This document shows positions 52,911-61,058 of a stretch of DNA of 64,000 bases, piece after piece. Below the pieces are notes generated by a model. That model saw nothing but the letters and a program-made list of their open reading frames with translations, did not search any database and was not told the origin of the DNA. How positions within the stretch are numbered: position 1 is the stretch's first letter; each line of letters starts with the position of its first letter. Where the stretch lies: contig NZ_FNTD01000004.1 of NCBI RefSeq assembly GCF_900104815.1, forward strand, positions 8,059,001 through 8,123,000, in the 5' to 3' direction. Origin of the DNA: Streptomyces misionensis. GTDB lineage: Bacteria; Actinomycetota; Actinomycetes; Streptomycetales; Streptomycetaceae. A program made the position numbers and the translations under genes.

Positions 52911-53390
52911 ATGCGTCAACTGCGATGGTGCGATGAGGAAGTGGCCGCTGCCGAGGGCTTCGGCCGCGCCGGGGTCATCCCTCTTGACGAAGGGCCGGGG
53001 GCGCCGTGCCCGGCGCGGGGCATGCGGCGGGCCGGGCGGCTGCTGGTCGCCTGCGGGCTCGCCCTGCTGCCGTGGCTGTACGTGCTGGCCACCGGCCTGC
53101 CGGCCACCGCGACCGCGGCGCACTGGCCGCTCGCCTGGGTCGGACTCGACGCGCTGGAGGCGTTCGGCCTGATCGTCACAGGGCTCCTCGTCGCCCGCGG
53201 CGACCGGCGGCACGCCCTGGCGGCCGCCGCGACCGCGACGCTGCTTGTGGTGGACGCCTGGTTCGACACCACGACCGCGGCCCCGGGCGGCGACTTCGCC
53301 ACCGCGGTCGCCATGGCGCTCGGCGCCGAGCTGCCGCTCGCCGCGGTGTGCGGCCGGCTGGCGCTACGGACGCTGAGCCGGCCCGCGTGA
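52911..53390 (+). CDS. Membrane protein of unknown function
   Basis: About 159 aa with four hydrophobic segments starting at LLVACGLALLPWLYVLATGL, then LEAFGLIVTGLLVARGD, AAAATATLLVVDAWFD and FATAVAMALGAELPLAAVCG. The ATG at 52911 has GGAAGAG upstream; an ATG at 53022 would keep all helices. Divergent from the kinase operon over about 170 bp, so it may be its target. No family recognised. Confidence 0.6.
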   Translation: MRQLRWCDEEVAAAEGFGRAGVIPLDEGPGAPCPARGMRRAGRLLVACGLALLPWLYVLATGLPATATAAHWPLAWVGLDALEAFGLIVTGLLVARGDRRHALAAAATATLLVVDAWFDTTTAAPGGDFATAVAMALGAELPLAAVCGRLALRTLSRPA

Positions 53391-53443
53391 CACCGACCGG
53401 CCGGCCACGTACCGCGGGCCGAATCGATCCACCGGAGAACACC

Positions 53444-53521
53444 ATGCACCGCATCACCACCGCCTCTGGACCCGCTGGGCGGTCGCGCCGCCGGGTTGGC
53501 CGCCGCCTGGTGGCCGGGTGA
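53444..53521 (+). pseudogene. Short gene start cut off by mobile DNA
   Basis: A good ribosome site (CCGGAGAACACC) before an ATG at 53444 opens a frame of only 25 codons (MHRITTASGPAGRSRRR...). The signal quality and sudden stop suggest the beginning of a gene lost when the transposon and plasmid remnants downstream arrived. Confidence 0.35.
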
Positions 53522-53699
53522 AACAGCGCCCTGTCTGCGATGTGCCGGTTGGGTGTCGGTGGGTGAGTGTCAGGGAGGGCACGTCAGGTAGGTGTGATGT
53601 CGCCGGTCGGGCTTTGAGCGGGGGAGGAGTGACTGCTGTGGGGCCGTGCATGCGACGGCCGCGGCTGACACGCGGCGATTGCGCGGTGGCCGTGCCCGC

Positions 53700-54130
53700 T
53701 GCTTCTCCGGGGCCGCTGGCGGCGTGGGCTGCAGGGCGGGGCGGCTGCGGGGCGGCCTCGACGGCCGGTGCCGCGCCCGCCCGTTCCGTGCCCAGCGCGG
53801 CGAGGGCGGCGGCGCGCTGCTCCGCGGTGAGCTTGTCCCGCCTCGGCTTGGTGTCTGGGAGCCATACCCCGGGTTTCACCGGCACCGGCACCGGCTCGAC
53901 CTCGTCGTCGACCGTGATCCCGTCGACCGTGCTGCGCGGGACGAGCCGCTTCCCCTCCTTCTCCACCCACCGGGTCGGGGCGGTCGAGCCCCGCTGGAAC
54001 GCCGCCTCGGCCTTGCACCCGGCCTTCTTCGGCCCCTCAACGGCGGTGGCCGACGCCGGCTGGAGCTCCGCCGGGGTGGCGGCCGTCCGGGGGGGCGCTC
54101 CGAACGTCCAGCGTGGCCGGCCGCTCCCGC
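53700..54130 (-). pseudogene. Helicase-associated (HA) domain protein, C-terminal fragment
   Basis: The minus frame contains FQRGSTAPTRWVEKEGKRLVP, then EVEPVPVPVKPGVWLPDTKPRR and KLTAEQRAAALAALG. It matches the C-terminal helicase-associated repeat of the large Streptomyces helicases that sit on plasmids and chromosome ends (usual VKLGVWLSNTKSRRDKL). The helicase core is absent. Confidence 0.6.
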
Positions 54131-54282
54131 TGTTCGGACATGAGCTGCGCCCGGGCGCCCGGCTCCTGCCGCCGCCATCTCCAGGTGCCGATGTCATCAC
54201 CCTTGAAGGTGACGCCCGGCGCGCTGCGGGGAGGGACGCCGTCGGTGTCGACCGGATGGGCGAGCGCCCGGTGGTGCCGCTG

Positions 54283-54560
54283 TCAGTTCCGCGGCCAGGG
54301 GTGGTTCGGGTTCGCGTCGTTCTGCGCCGGCTGCTGCGCGCGCTCCGCCGCCCGCTTCGGGTCCGTGCCGAGGCCGTCCCTTCCGTTGGTGGTCTCCTCG
54401 TCCGTGCCCCCGCGCCTCGGGTGGTTGGTCGTCTCCTCCTGCGCGGTGTTCCAGTCTTCGGCGGCATGGGGGGCGTCCTCGGTGCTCTCCGCGGTGCGGC
54501 GGTAGGAGGGGTGGGTGGGGTCCCTCTTGCGGGCGAGGTGGGGGCGTTCAGGTCCTGCGG
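54283..54560 (-). pseudogene. Hydrophilic 3' gene fragment, plasmid-like
   Basis: A minus frame without a start reads ARKRDPTHPSYRRTAE, AAEDWNTAQEETTNHP, and ends ANPNHPWPRN at a TGA (54283). Very acidic/polar, as in C-terminal tails of plasmid proteins. No family assigned. Confidence 0.3.
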
Positions 54561-54604
54561 CGTTTCACCCGGGGCGGGCCCTGGCACCCTGCCTGCCGGG
54601 CGAT

Positions 54605-54993
54605 CGGGGAACTGGGGCGGCCGGTGCGTATGGCGTTCATCTGCGGCTGCTTCGCTGATGCCGGCCTGCGTCGCGGGATCGACGACGGCCTCCAGGCCGT
54701 CGAGAACCGGATCTTCGCCGACCACGGCCTGTTCTGCGGCAAGGACGGTGACCTGGCCGGCTCCGGCAAGGAGTCCCAGGAGATCTCGGTGCTCGCCGTG
54801 CGCCTGCTCCAGTCCGCGCTGGTGCAGGTCGACGCCCTGCTGCTGCGGGACGTCCTGCGCGAGGTGAAGTGGCAGAAGCGGCTCACCGACGCCGACCGGC
54901 GGGCTCTGTCCCCGTTGTTGCGGACCCGCGTGCTCCTACGACCGGTTCGAATTGGACATGGATTCCCCCCTCGACCCCGCGGTTGTGGCCTAA
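54605..54993 (+). mobile_element. Tn3-family transposase TnpA, C-terminal fragment
   Basis: Reads ELGRPVRMAFICGCFADAGLRR, then GLQAVENRIF, CGKDGDLAGSGKESQEISVLAV, RLLQSALVQVDALLLRDVL and LTDADRRALSPLL. After a 1-nt shift near 54935: YDRFELDMDSPLDP to the TAA at 54991-54993. This is the last 130 residues of a Tn3-type TnpA, which includes the third catalytic residue region. The rest is missing. It ends over the last codon of the GntR gene. The 38-bp inverted repeat is not evident. Confidence 0.75.
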
Positions 54994-55688
54994 CCCTGGG
55001 TGGCCTGGCCTGTGTCGTCGGCCAGAGCAGCCGCGGTCAGGGTGAGGTGTTGGACCAGGACCGCGGCTGCGGTGCCGGCGTCTCGGGCCAGCACCGCTTC
55101 CTCCAGCTTGCGGTGTTCCTCGGCGCCGTCGCGGTCGGGGTTGCGGTGTGCCGACCAGCGGCGGGCCAGCGCGCTCGCGGTCCACAGCCGGTCGAAGGTC
55201 TCCAGCAGTGCGTGGTTGCCACACCCTTCCAGCAGCGTGCGATGGAAGGCCCTGTGGGCCTCGGCCCATGCGCTGGTGTAGTACTCGCCTTCTTCCGTCG
55301 CGTACGCCGGAGTGCGCGCAAGACGATGGTGGGCGGCCCGCACGCGGGCCTCCCAGTCGACGTCGCCGCGCTCGATGGACATGCGCAGCACTACCGGTTC
55401 GACGGTCCGGCGGGCTTCTGCGATCTCCTGCCAGCGGCGGTCGGAGAAGGACGGGACCGCGAAACCGCGGTTGGGCAGCCGGTCGGCGAGCCCCTCGCCG
55501 ACCACCCGCACGAGTGCCTCGCGCACCACCGCCAGGCTCACGCCCTGCTCCTTGGCGAGTTCCTGCGGTTTGAGGGGGGCGCCGGGGGGGTGGTCCCCGC
55601 GCATGATCGCGTCCCGCAGGTGTGCGTAGACCTGCTCGGAAAGCATCTGCTTCCCCGGCGGGGTCGAGGAGTGCGCCGTCTGACTCAT
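54990..55688 (-). CDS. GntR-family regulator, FadR/FCD subgroup
   Basis: About 232 aa from the ATG at 55688 (AGGA 8 nt upstream; an ATG at 55697 is less good). N-terminal winged helix (LSEQVYAHLRDAIMRGDHPPGAPLKPQELAKEQGVS and VREALVRVVGEGLADRLPNRGFAV) and an all-helical FCD ligand domain with AHRAFHRTLLEGCGNH. FCD proteins bind a metal and a carboxylate. Its own promoter region contains a 14-bp palindrome, and its partner gene upstream is a broken PEBP. Confidence 0.92.
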   Translation of the reverse strand: MSQTAHSSTPPGKQMLSEQVYAHLRDAIMRGDHPPGAPLKPQELAKEQGVSLAVVREALVRVVGEGLADRLPNRGFAVPSFSDRRWQEIAEARRTVEPVVLRMSIERGDVDWEARVRAAHHRLARTPAYATEEGEYYTSAWAEAHRAFHRTLLEGCGNHALLETFDRLWTASALARRWSAHRNPDRDGAEEHRKLEEAVLARDAGTAAAVLVQHLTLTAAALADDTGQATQG

Positions 55689-55713
55689 GAACCGCATCCT
55701 AGACGATCCACTG

Positions 55714-55727
55714 GATAATCGATTATC
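55714..55727. promoter_or_regulatory. 14-bp perfect palindrome GATAATCGATTATC
   Basis: Lies 26 nt before the GntR start, in the gap to the divergent PEBP relic. It is AT-rich in an otherwise GC-rich region. FadR-type GntR regulators bind short palindromes of this size, so it is the likely autoregulatory operator. Confidence 0.6.
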
Positions 55728-55788
55728 GATGGTATGGTCGATTCAGTAGTCGATGAGGGCGCCCTCGCCCGGAACAGGAACGGCCGCT

Positions 55789-56081
55789 GTGCCTGCCAAC
55801 GACCCCTTCGCCCGCCTCCCCAGGGCGGACTCGTTCAGCGTCACCAGCACTACCGTCACCGACGGCGCCGCGCTGGCCGCCCGAGCAGTACTCCTGCAGC
55901 CTGCCTGGCGGGAAGGACATATCCCCGCAGCTGTCCTGGAGCGGCGCCCCGAACGGCACCAAGAGCTATGCCGTCACCGTCTACGACCCCGACGACGCCC
56001 CCCACCGGACCCGGGTTCTGGCACTGGGCGGTCGCCGACATCCCCGCCACCACCACCGAGCTCCCCGAGGGAGGCCGGTGA
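55789..56081 (+). pseudogene. PEBP (YbhB/YbcL) family protein, frameshifted and truncated
   Basis: GTG start at 55789 (AGGAA 8 nt upstream). [23 protein letters not shown] in one frame, [17 protein letters not shown] and [16 protein letters not shown] in a second (shift near 55883), and [19 protein letters not shown] in a third (shift near 56003). The ligand-binding DPDAP and HW elements are recognisable. It stops after about 98 residues, where 170-180 are expected. Divergent from the GntR gene, and probably once its target. Confidence 0.75.
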
Positions 56082-56211
56082 CGACAAGTCGCGGGGTCTT
56101 CGTGGAAGGTGTCGCGCACCCCGAGCTCGGGCGCTGCGGCGCCTGATCCGGCTGTCGGCGCAGGCGTTGTTCCACCCGTACTGGCGTGGCCGGCCTGGCC
56201 GGCGCTGAGCG

Positions 56212-56445
56212 GTGCCCGTCATGCCCGGCCTGCCGCCTGATCCGCCCTGCCTGCGGGCGATCCTCGCGCACCTGAAGCGGCAGGTCGCCGAGACCGAGAC
56301 GATTGGCATCTACCTGCGGCTCCAGCGCGACGAGGTGCGCAAGGCCCTCGCCCGGGCCTCCTCGGCCCCCACCCGGGCAGGCACGCCACAACGCTCTGAA
56401 CCCCAGCAGCACACGCCGTTGGCATCCCGGGCGCACGGTGGCTGA
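56212..56445 (+). CDS. Small plasmid/phage-type protein, uncertain
   Basis: A 77-aa frame: LPPDPPCLRAILAHLKRQVAETETIGIYLRLQRDEVRKALARA, then a Thr/Pro-rich tail. The short helical core (AHLKRQVAETETIGIYLRLQ) is of a type common on Streptomyces plasmids and integrative elements. No ribosome site is seen; it may be a remnant. Fits the mobile-DNA surroundings. Confidence 0.4.
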   Translation: MPVMPGLPPDPPCLRAILAHLKRQVAETETIGIYLRLQRDEVRKALARASSAPTRAGTPQRSEPQQHTPLASRAHGG

Positions 56446-56511
56446 CCGCGAGTTCATGGCCCAGCTCAACCGCAGACGCGACGCACCCCGCGTCTTGACT
56501 GAAGGACCAGG

Positions 56512-57654
56512 TCACCAGCTCCTTTCTCGCCTGTGGATGGCATACGCGATGAGGGGAAAAACGGCAAAGACGTTGACGGCGGCCAAGACGAGCAGGGCGA
56601 CGCCCAGGTCGTTGTGCCCATTGCTACCAGCCACAGGGCCGCCGATCATGAGCGCAATCGTCACACAGGCCAGGGCGACTGCCCAGATCCGTAATGTCCG
56701 GACGGCGGCCATGTCCGACCGCTGGATGGGGCGCTGCGGCTTCGTGGGATGCGGTCTCGGATCTGCCCGGGCGACGCCGGAAGATACGCGGTTCGGGAGA
56801 TTGCCGGGGGCAGCTGTCGGCTTCGGCATCTCCTTCGTGGCGATGCGCCAACTGGATAGCTTCTCCAACGCGGCAACGGCGTCCAGCCGTTTGTCGGATG
56901 CCTTGTCCAGCAGGCCGAAGATCAGCGGTTCGAGGCCGTCGGCCTTCTTCATCGGCGGCGGGGGCTGCGTTGCCACGGCGACCACGGTGGCCGTCGGCGA
57001 GGCTCCCTTGAACGGGGAGACGCCCTCGACGGCCTGGTAGAGGGTGACGCCGAGCGCGAACAGGTCGCTCGCGGGCCCTGCTTCCGCTCCACTGATGCGT
57101 TCGGGTGCGAGGTACTCCGCAGTCCCGATGACGCTGCCCACGGTGGTGAGGCGGGTGTCGTCCTGGTGGGCGGCGATCCCGAAGTCGGTCAGCAGGATCC
57201 GGCCGTCCTCGGCCATCATGATGTTCGCCGGCTTCACATCACGGTGAACCACCCCAGCGTTGTGGGCTGTGTCCAGGGCTTTCAGCATGGCTTCCGCGAC
57301 ATCGGCGACCATCTTCGGCGCCAGCGGGCCCTTCGTCATCTGGTCTGCGAGGGAGCCGCCGCGGACCAGCTCCATCACGATCCACGGCCGGTCGTCCTCG
57401 ACGATGACGTCGTAGACCGGGACGATGTGCGGATGGGAGCGGAGCTTGGCGGCGTTGCGGGCTTCCCGCTCGGCGTATATGAGCCGCTTGGCGTGTTCGC
57501 TGGGGTCGAAGGCAGGAGCGAGCCGCATCTCCTTCACCACGACGTCGATTCTCAGGCGTTCGTCGTGGGCCTGCCAGATGCGGCCGAAGCCGCCCTCGGC
57601 GAGCTTGTGTTCCAGACGGTAGCGGTCGGCAATACGACGTCCTGGGGTGGTCAT
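56512..57654 (-). CDS. Membrane-anchored Hanks-type Ser/Thr protein kinase
   Basis: 380 aa. All kinase marks are present: Gly-loop LAEGGFGRIWQAH, Lys41 (VVVKEM), HRDVKPANIM (Asp139, Lys141, Asn144), DFG at 157-159, and LAPERIS. After residue 290, two C-terminal membrane helices (LRIWAVALACVTIALMIGG and VALLVLAAVNVFAVFPLIAYAI) put the kinase domain in the cytoplasm. There is no PASTA or other extracellular sensor. Its ATG overlaps the stop of a Phd/YefM-type antitoxin gene (ATGA), so both are made together. Active residues are complete. Confidence 0.92.
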   Translation of the reverse strand: MTTPGRRIADRYRLEHKLAEGGFGRIWQAHDERLRIDVVVKEMRLAPAFDPSEHAKRLIYAEREARNAAKLRSHPHIVPVYDVIVEDDRPWIVMELVRGGSLADQMTKGPLAPKMVADVAEAMLKALDTAHNAGVVHRDVKPANIMMAEDGRILLTDFGIAAHQDDTRLTTVGSVIGTAEYLAPERISGAEAGPASDLFALGVTLYQAVEGVSPFKGASPTATVVAVATQPPPPMKKADGLEPLIFGLLDKASDKRLDAVAALEKLSSWRIATKEMPKPTAAPGNLPNRVSSGVARADPRPHPTKPQRPIQRSDMAAVRTLRIWAVALACVTIALMIGGPVAGSNGHNDLGVALLVLAAVNVFAVFPLIAYAIHRRERSW

Positions 57655-57845
57655 CCGGCCAGCGCCTCCCCGGCCGCCTCGGGCCTGTCGCCGGGATCGT
57701 CAGCCTGCCCGGGAGGCATGGGCACGATGGTGGCGATCGCCTGGCCGTGGTCGGTCAGGACGATGGGCTCACAGGTGGTGGCGACCCGGCGGGCGATGTC
57801 GCTCAGGATCGGCCGCGCATGGGTAATCGATACCGCCTCGGTCAT
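57651..57845 (-). CDS. Phd/YefM-family antitoxin-like protein
   Basis: A 64-aa protein opening MTEAVSITHARPILSDIARRV, with PIVLTDHGQAIATIVPMP: the Phd/YefM N-terminal DNA-binding fold (ARxxLSDI...VxLTxHGxPxAVIVP). It is short; the usual C-terminal toxin-binding helix is replaced by an Asp/Pro-rich tail. No RelE/Doc-type toxin gene is nearby. Instead its stop overlaps the Ser/Thr kinase start. The region upstream has GTGA-N7-TCAC near 57854-57868, a possible operator. Confidence 0.8.
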   Translation of the reverse strand: MTEAVSITHARPILSDIARRVATTCEPIVLTDHGQAIATIVPMPPGQADDPGDRPEAAGEALAG

Positions 57846-58039
57846 GAACCTAGTGTGATGAGGTGTCACGACTCCGGGAAAGGGATCGAAGCGATCACCA
57901 CCGGATGGCCACAACCACAGGTTCGCCGACCGGCTTGGCCTCGGCGGCGGGCCCACACGCGGGGCTGTACCTTCCCTGGACAGGTCAGCACACCCCTTGA
58001 GACTCGAACCGCACGCTCGCGACGCCCCGGAGAAAAGTC

Positions 58040-58416
58040 GGTGATTTCGACTGCTCGGGCGAGGACATCGAGCGGGACTGGGTAGCGCGCACGGGCTGTT
58101 GGAGCCACACCGAGCGGGTGCTGCTGACCTATGAGCAGGTGCGCGCCTACGAGCTGCCCGCGACCGAGGGCTAGCGCGGCGATCCGAGGTGGCCGGCCTT
58201 CGCCCGCCGCTACGGCTTCGACACCGCCGCCCGGTGCAGTGGGAGGTGGAGGCGCTGGAGCCGGCCGAACTCCGGCGCATGGTCCTCACCGCCGTCGCCC
58301 CATACATCGACCGCGACGTCCTCGCCCGGCAGATCGCCCGCGAGGACGAGCAACGCCGCGCCCTGGCCGCCTACCTGGACGGCTGGGACGCGGCGGGTGG
58401 GGGAGCACCGACATAG
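58040..58416 (+). pseudogene. Plasmid/integrative-element protein, broken
   Basis: Reading frames join to VGDFDCSGEDIERDWVARTG, then VLLTYEQVRAYELPATEG and a TAG stop, WPAFARRYGFDTAA, a frame change, and WEVEALEPAELRRMVLTAV with IAREDEQRRALAAYLDGWD. It is one protein with an internal stop (58171-58173) and one frameshift. The type is common on Streptomyces plasmids and conjugative elements; function unknown to me. Confidence 0.5.
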
Positions 58417-58438
58417 CGCTGGACGTGCGCCCGCAACC

Positions 58439-59124
58439 TCAGGCGGCCGCCGGTGCTGGGCGCAGGGAGGCGAGCGGTGAGCGCCGGCCTTTCCCCACCG
58501 CGCGCAGCAGTTCCCAGTCGACTTCGGCGTGGTCGGGGACGATCGCGTCGACGGATGCCGTGGTGTAGAGCGCGACGTCGACGGCCCCGGCCCGGCTGGT
58601 GCCGAAGCGGACCTCGATCGACTGCGGTGAGCGGACCCAGCCGAGCCGGACCATGTGGTCGAACTCGACCCTGCGCACTCCGAGGCGAGCGGCGGCCTGA
58701 TCGGGTCCGAGCGGGGTGTCGGCGGCGACCAGATCCGCCATATCAGCGCGGCGGCAGACCTCCGCGACCTGGCCGGGGTGATGCAGCGTCCCCTCGGGGT
58801 TCGCGCTCAGGTCGACCAGCAGGCCACGACCGACGAACCGCCGGACCACGAACGCCGTCACGCTCGCCTTCTCGCCGATCACGTTCGGGGTGCCGAGCGC
58901 GTCGGCGATCCGGCCCGCCGCCGCGCCACCGCCAATCGGCGGGCAGGGCATTGCGGCACGGATGGCGCCGGCGTCCAACGCCTCCACAGCGGCCCTGGAC
59001 CACTGCCAGGACGAGGCGTCCGGGTCGGGGATGAGGGGCTGGTGTGCCGGGCCCACCGGAAGGCCGCTACGGGCACCTTCAGGCGCCTGGCGGCCTGGCT
59101 CGCGTCGTACTCGGTTCGTCGCAT
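58439..59124 (-). pseudogene. HTH protein of an integrative element, frameshifted N-terminus
   Basis: The 5' end reads MRRTEYDASQAARRLKVPVA with FRWAR, a MerR/excisionase-like helix-turn-helix. After a 1-nt shift near 59035 it continues LIPDPDASSWQWSRAAVEAL to the end, through SVTAFVVRRFVGRGLLVDLS, DQAAARLGVRRVEFDHMVRLGW (a second HTH-like unit) and a 3' tail. A shorter intact frame from 59056 lacks the first HTH. Preceded by an AT-rich promoter-like segment and a palindrome. Probably plasmid or ICE control protein. Confidence 0.5.
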
Positions 59125-59156
59125 GAGATCACTTCTCGCTCGTTCACCGGAAGCAG

Positions 59157-59193
59157 CGGACAGAACATGTCCGAATACTTAAAAAGATGTCAA
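59157..59193 (-). promoter_or_regulatory. Promoter with overlapping operator for the HTH gene
   Basis: On the minus strand, TTGACA (59193-59188) is followed after 18 bp by CATGTT. The -10 is covered by the palindrome CGGACA-N5-TGTCCG (59157-59173). The stretch 59170-59215 is the most AT-rich in this region. It fits an autoregulated promoter. Confidence 0.5.
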
Positions 59194-60140
59194 TACCCAT
59201 TTAAAGCAAGCAAGTTGGACGCGCACCGCTAGAAGCTGCGCCCGCGTACGCGAAGGAAAATCACCCACCTGGGTGTCGTCACGGACCGGCCCGACCGTGA
59301 GGCCAACCACGCCCGACGCGACCCCCGACCACAGCTCCGGTCAGGGCGTGTCCGACGCGCACGCCGCACCCCGCCCCCGCGACACCACCGCCCTGCGCCG
59401 CCGCCTGCCCGTCTGTCCGTACGGCTGTGGTGGCACTACTCGAAGACCGCCTCCTCAGCGCCGGCGGCACGCTCGGAGCTGCGACACCTCGTCCGCGCCC
59501 ACGGAACGTCCGGGCTGCGTGACCCATCGCCCCGGTCGACCAGGTGCACGAGGTTGCACCAAAAGTTGTGCCTATCTGTTGCGCTGGACATTGCGCCATG
59601 GGTTGCGCCTACTGTTGCGCGGCCCGCAGGACCGTCCCCGTGTCCGTGATGCCGGTGTCGTAGCCGGTCGCATCCGGCAGCTGCACGGCCCCGGCCGCTG
59701 TCGACCTCGGGCTCCCTCACCTCCGACATCCGTCACAGCCGGATGATCAGCAGGCGGAGTTATCCGGGGCATGAAAAACCTTCGCAGAAGGTCGGCCACG
59801 GTCGCCGGTTTCCTGTGCCGGCCGTCGGCACCCCGACAGTCGTCGCGCCCGCCCGCACAGCTCGCGTTGCCCCGGCAGCCGCCCACCGCGCCCCGCCGCG
59901 CCGCGGGCGGCACATCCCACGAGGCCACACGGAGGAAGCGGGCGTCCCAGCATCCGCAGGTGAGTTAGTTGGCAAGATCCTGCTCTCAGGGGTGTGGCAG
60001 CCACGTGCCGGGACGGTAGTCCTCCAGTAGTTGGGCTCCAGCCGGCGGGGTGCGCCACGGGCGTTGCCATGAACCGAGCGGAGTGGGGGCTTGAGCCGTC
60101 AGAATTGTGAGCATAAATGGGGGACTGCAAGGAGGGGCCA
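59174..60140. other. Non-coding stretch holding a regular octamer array
   Basis: Apart from the promoter segment at its left edge and the repeats at 59553-59621, I find no gene in this 970 nt. Frames in it have weak coding character. A 65-aa frame from 59771 has no ribosome site and is not supported. AAGGAGG at 60129-60135 belongs to the next gene. Confidence 0.4.
59553..59621. repeat. Six-copy GTTGCGCC-type iteron array, 12-bp period
   Basis: TTGCACC (59554), TTGTGCC (59566), TTGCGCT (59579), TTGCGCC (59591), TTGCGCC (59603) and TTGCGCG (59615), five of them preceded by G, with spacings of 12, 13, 12, 12 and 12 bp. Consensus octamer GTTGCGCC with 4-nt spacers that differ in sequence. Such same-face, turn-spaced arrays are binding sites of replication initiators, of regulators, or of the TraB DNA translocase of Streptomyces conjugative elements. 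Confidence 0.7.
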
Positions 60141-60674
60141 ATGGTAGATCCGCGCAATTCCAGTGATCCGGAGCAGTTGACGAAGTGGCTTGGCCTCTTC
60201 ATCTCGATCTTCGCCATCCTCGCCTGGTTCGGAGTGGATAATTGGCACGAACTTGATGCCTGGCTACACCGCAACGACGCGAGTCGTGCTGCTCCTTCCG
60301 CACATGTCAAGCCTGCTCCCTCGTCGACTGCGGTTCCCTCCCCTCGCCCAACTTCCACCGCCACAGCTGAGCCTGGTTGTGTCGAGGCGGTGTCAGCCCT
60401 CAGAGCTTCCCTAGCGAGCATGCAAGGATCGACTCCCGCCCCCGAAGCAGCGGCCAACGAGTACAGAGGGTTCGCCCGCAACTTTGACCACGCTGCTGAC
60501 GATTCCGTCGATCCCCACGTTGAGGCAGCCCTTCGGGCAATGGCGATTGATCAACGCACTTTGGCCGATGATGTCGAGGCCCTGGACTTCGGTGCTGCTG
60601 ACGCCATGGGGAACCAGTTCCACACCGACGCTTCCACACTCTCGACGGCCTGTCGAAACGTCGGACGGGGCTGA
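60141..60674 (+). CDS. Single-pass membrane protein, unknown
   Basis: 177 aa from the ATG at 60141 (AAGGAGG 5-6 nt upstream; the frame opens at 60117). A short N-terminus is followed by one membrane helix (LGLFISIFAILAWFGV, about 18-34), a Pro/Ser/Thr-rich linker (about 50-80), and a helical C-terminal domain with Cys near residues 88 and 171, outside the cell if the N-terminus is inside. Codon use is visibly less GC-rich than in its neighbours, so it may be acquired. No family recognised. Confidence 0.7.
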   Translation: MVDPRNSSDPEQLTKWLGLFISIFAILAWFGVDNWHELDAWLHRNDASRAAPSAHVKPAPSSTAVPSPRPTSTATAEPGCVEAVSALRASLASMQGSTPAPEAAANEYRGFARNFDHAADDSVDPHVEAALRAMAIDQRTLADDVEALDFGAADAMGNQFHTDASTLSTACRNVGRG

Positions 60675-61058
60675 TCCAACGCCCTTCCTTCGAGCACGCG
60701 GTATCCGGGCGGACCAGTGCTGCGGCCGTGCGAACGTCGGCGGACAGACGGCCCACGCGATCAGCGAGCAGATGAACGCTCCCGCAGGTTACGCAGGACT
60801 GAACGGCTAACGCTCAGTACCTCCCAAGTTGGTGCAGAGAAGGGCGCGCCTCAGCCGACGCCTCTTCGCGACGTGCTGATGATCACCGCCTGCCGGTGGC
60901 TGGCTTCCCGCGCTGCGGCGCGCTCGCGGGCCCGGGCGCGCTGTTGCGCCTGGCGCTAAGAGGTCGTAGGCGATCAGTGCGCGCATGACCGGCTGACCAC
61001 GCATGAACCTGACTCCACTCATCAGTCCCCCTTAGGATCGATCATCTAGGCTGGCGCG
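60675..61058. other. Intergenic, no supported gene
   Basis: About 380 nt without a gene. TAGGCT at 61047-61052, close to the next GTG, is a possible -10 for a leaderless transcript. Confidence 0.4.

Noticed and set aside
57991..58020. tRNA-like T-loop (GTTCGAGTC on the minus strand) that could mark an attachment site
   Set aside because: The T-stem does not pair beyond one or two bases, and no acceptor or anticodon arm fits nearby.
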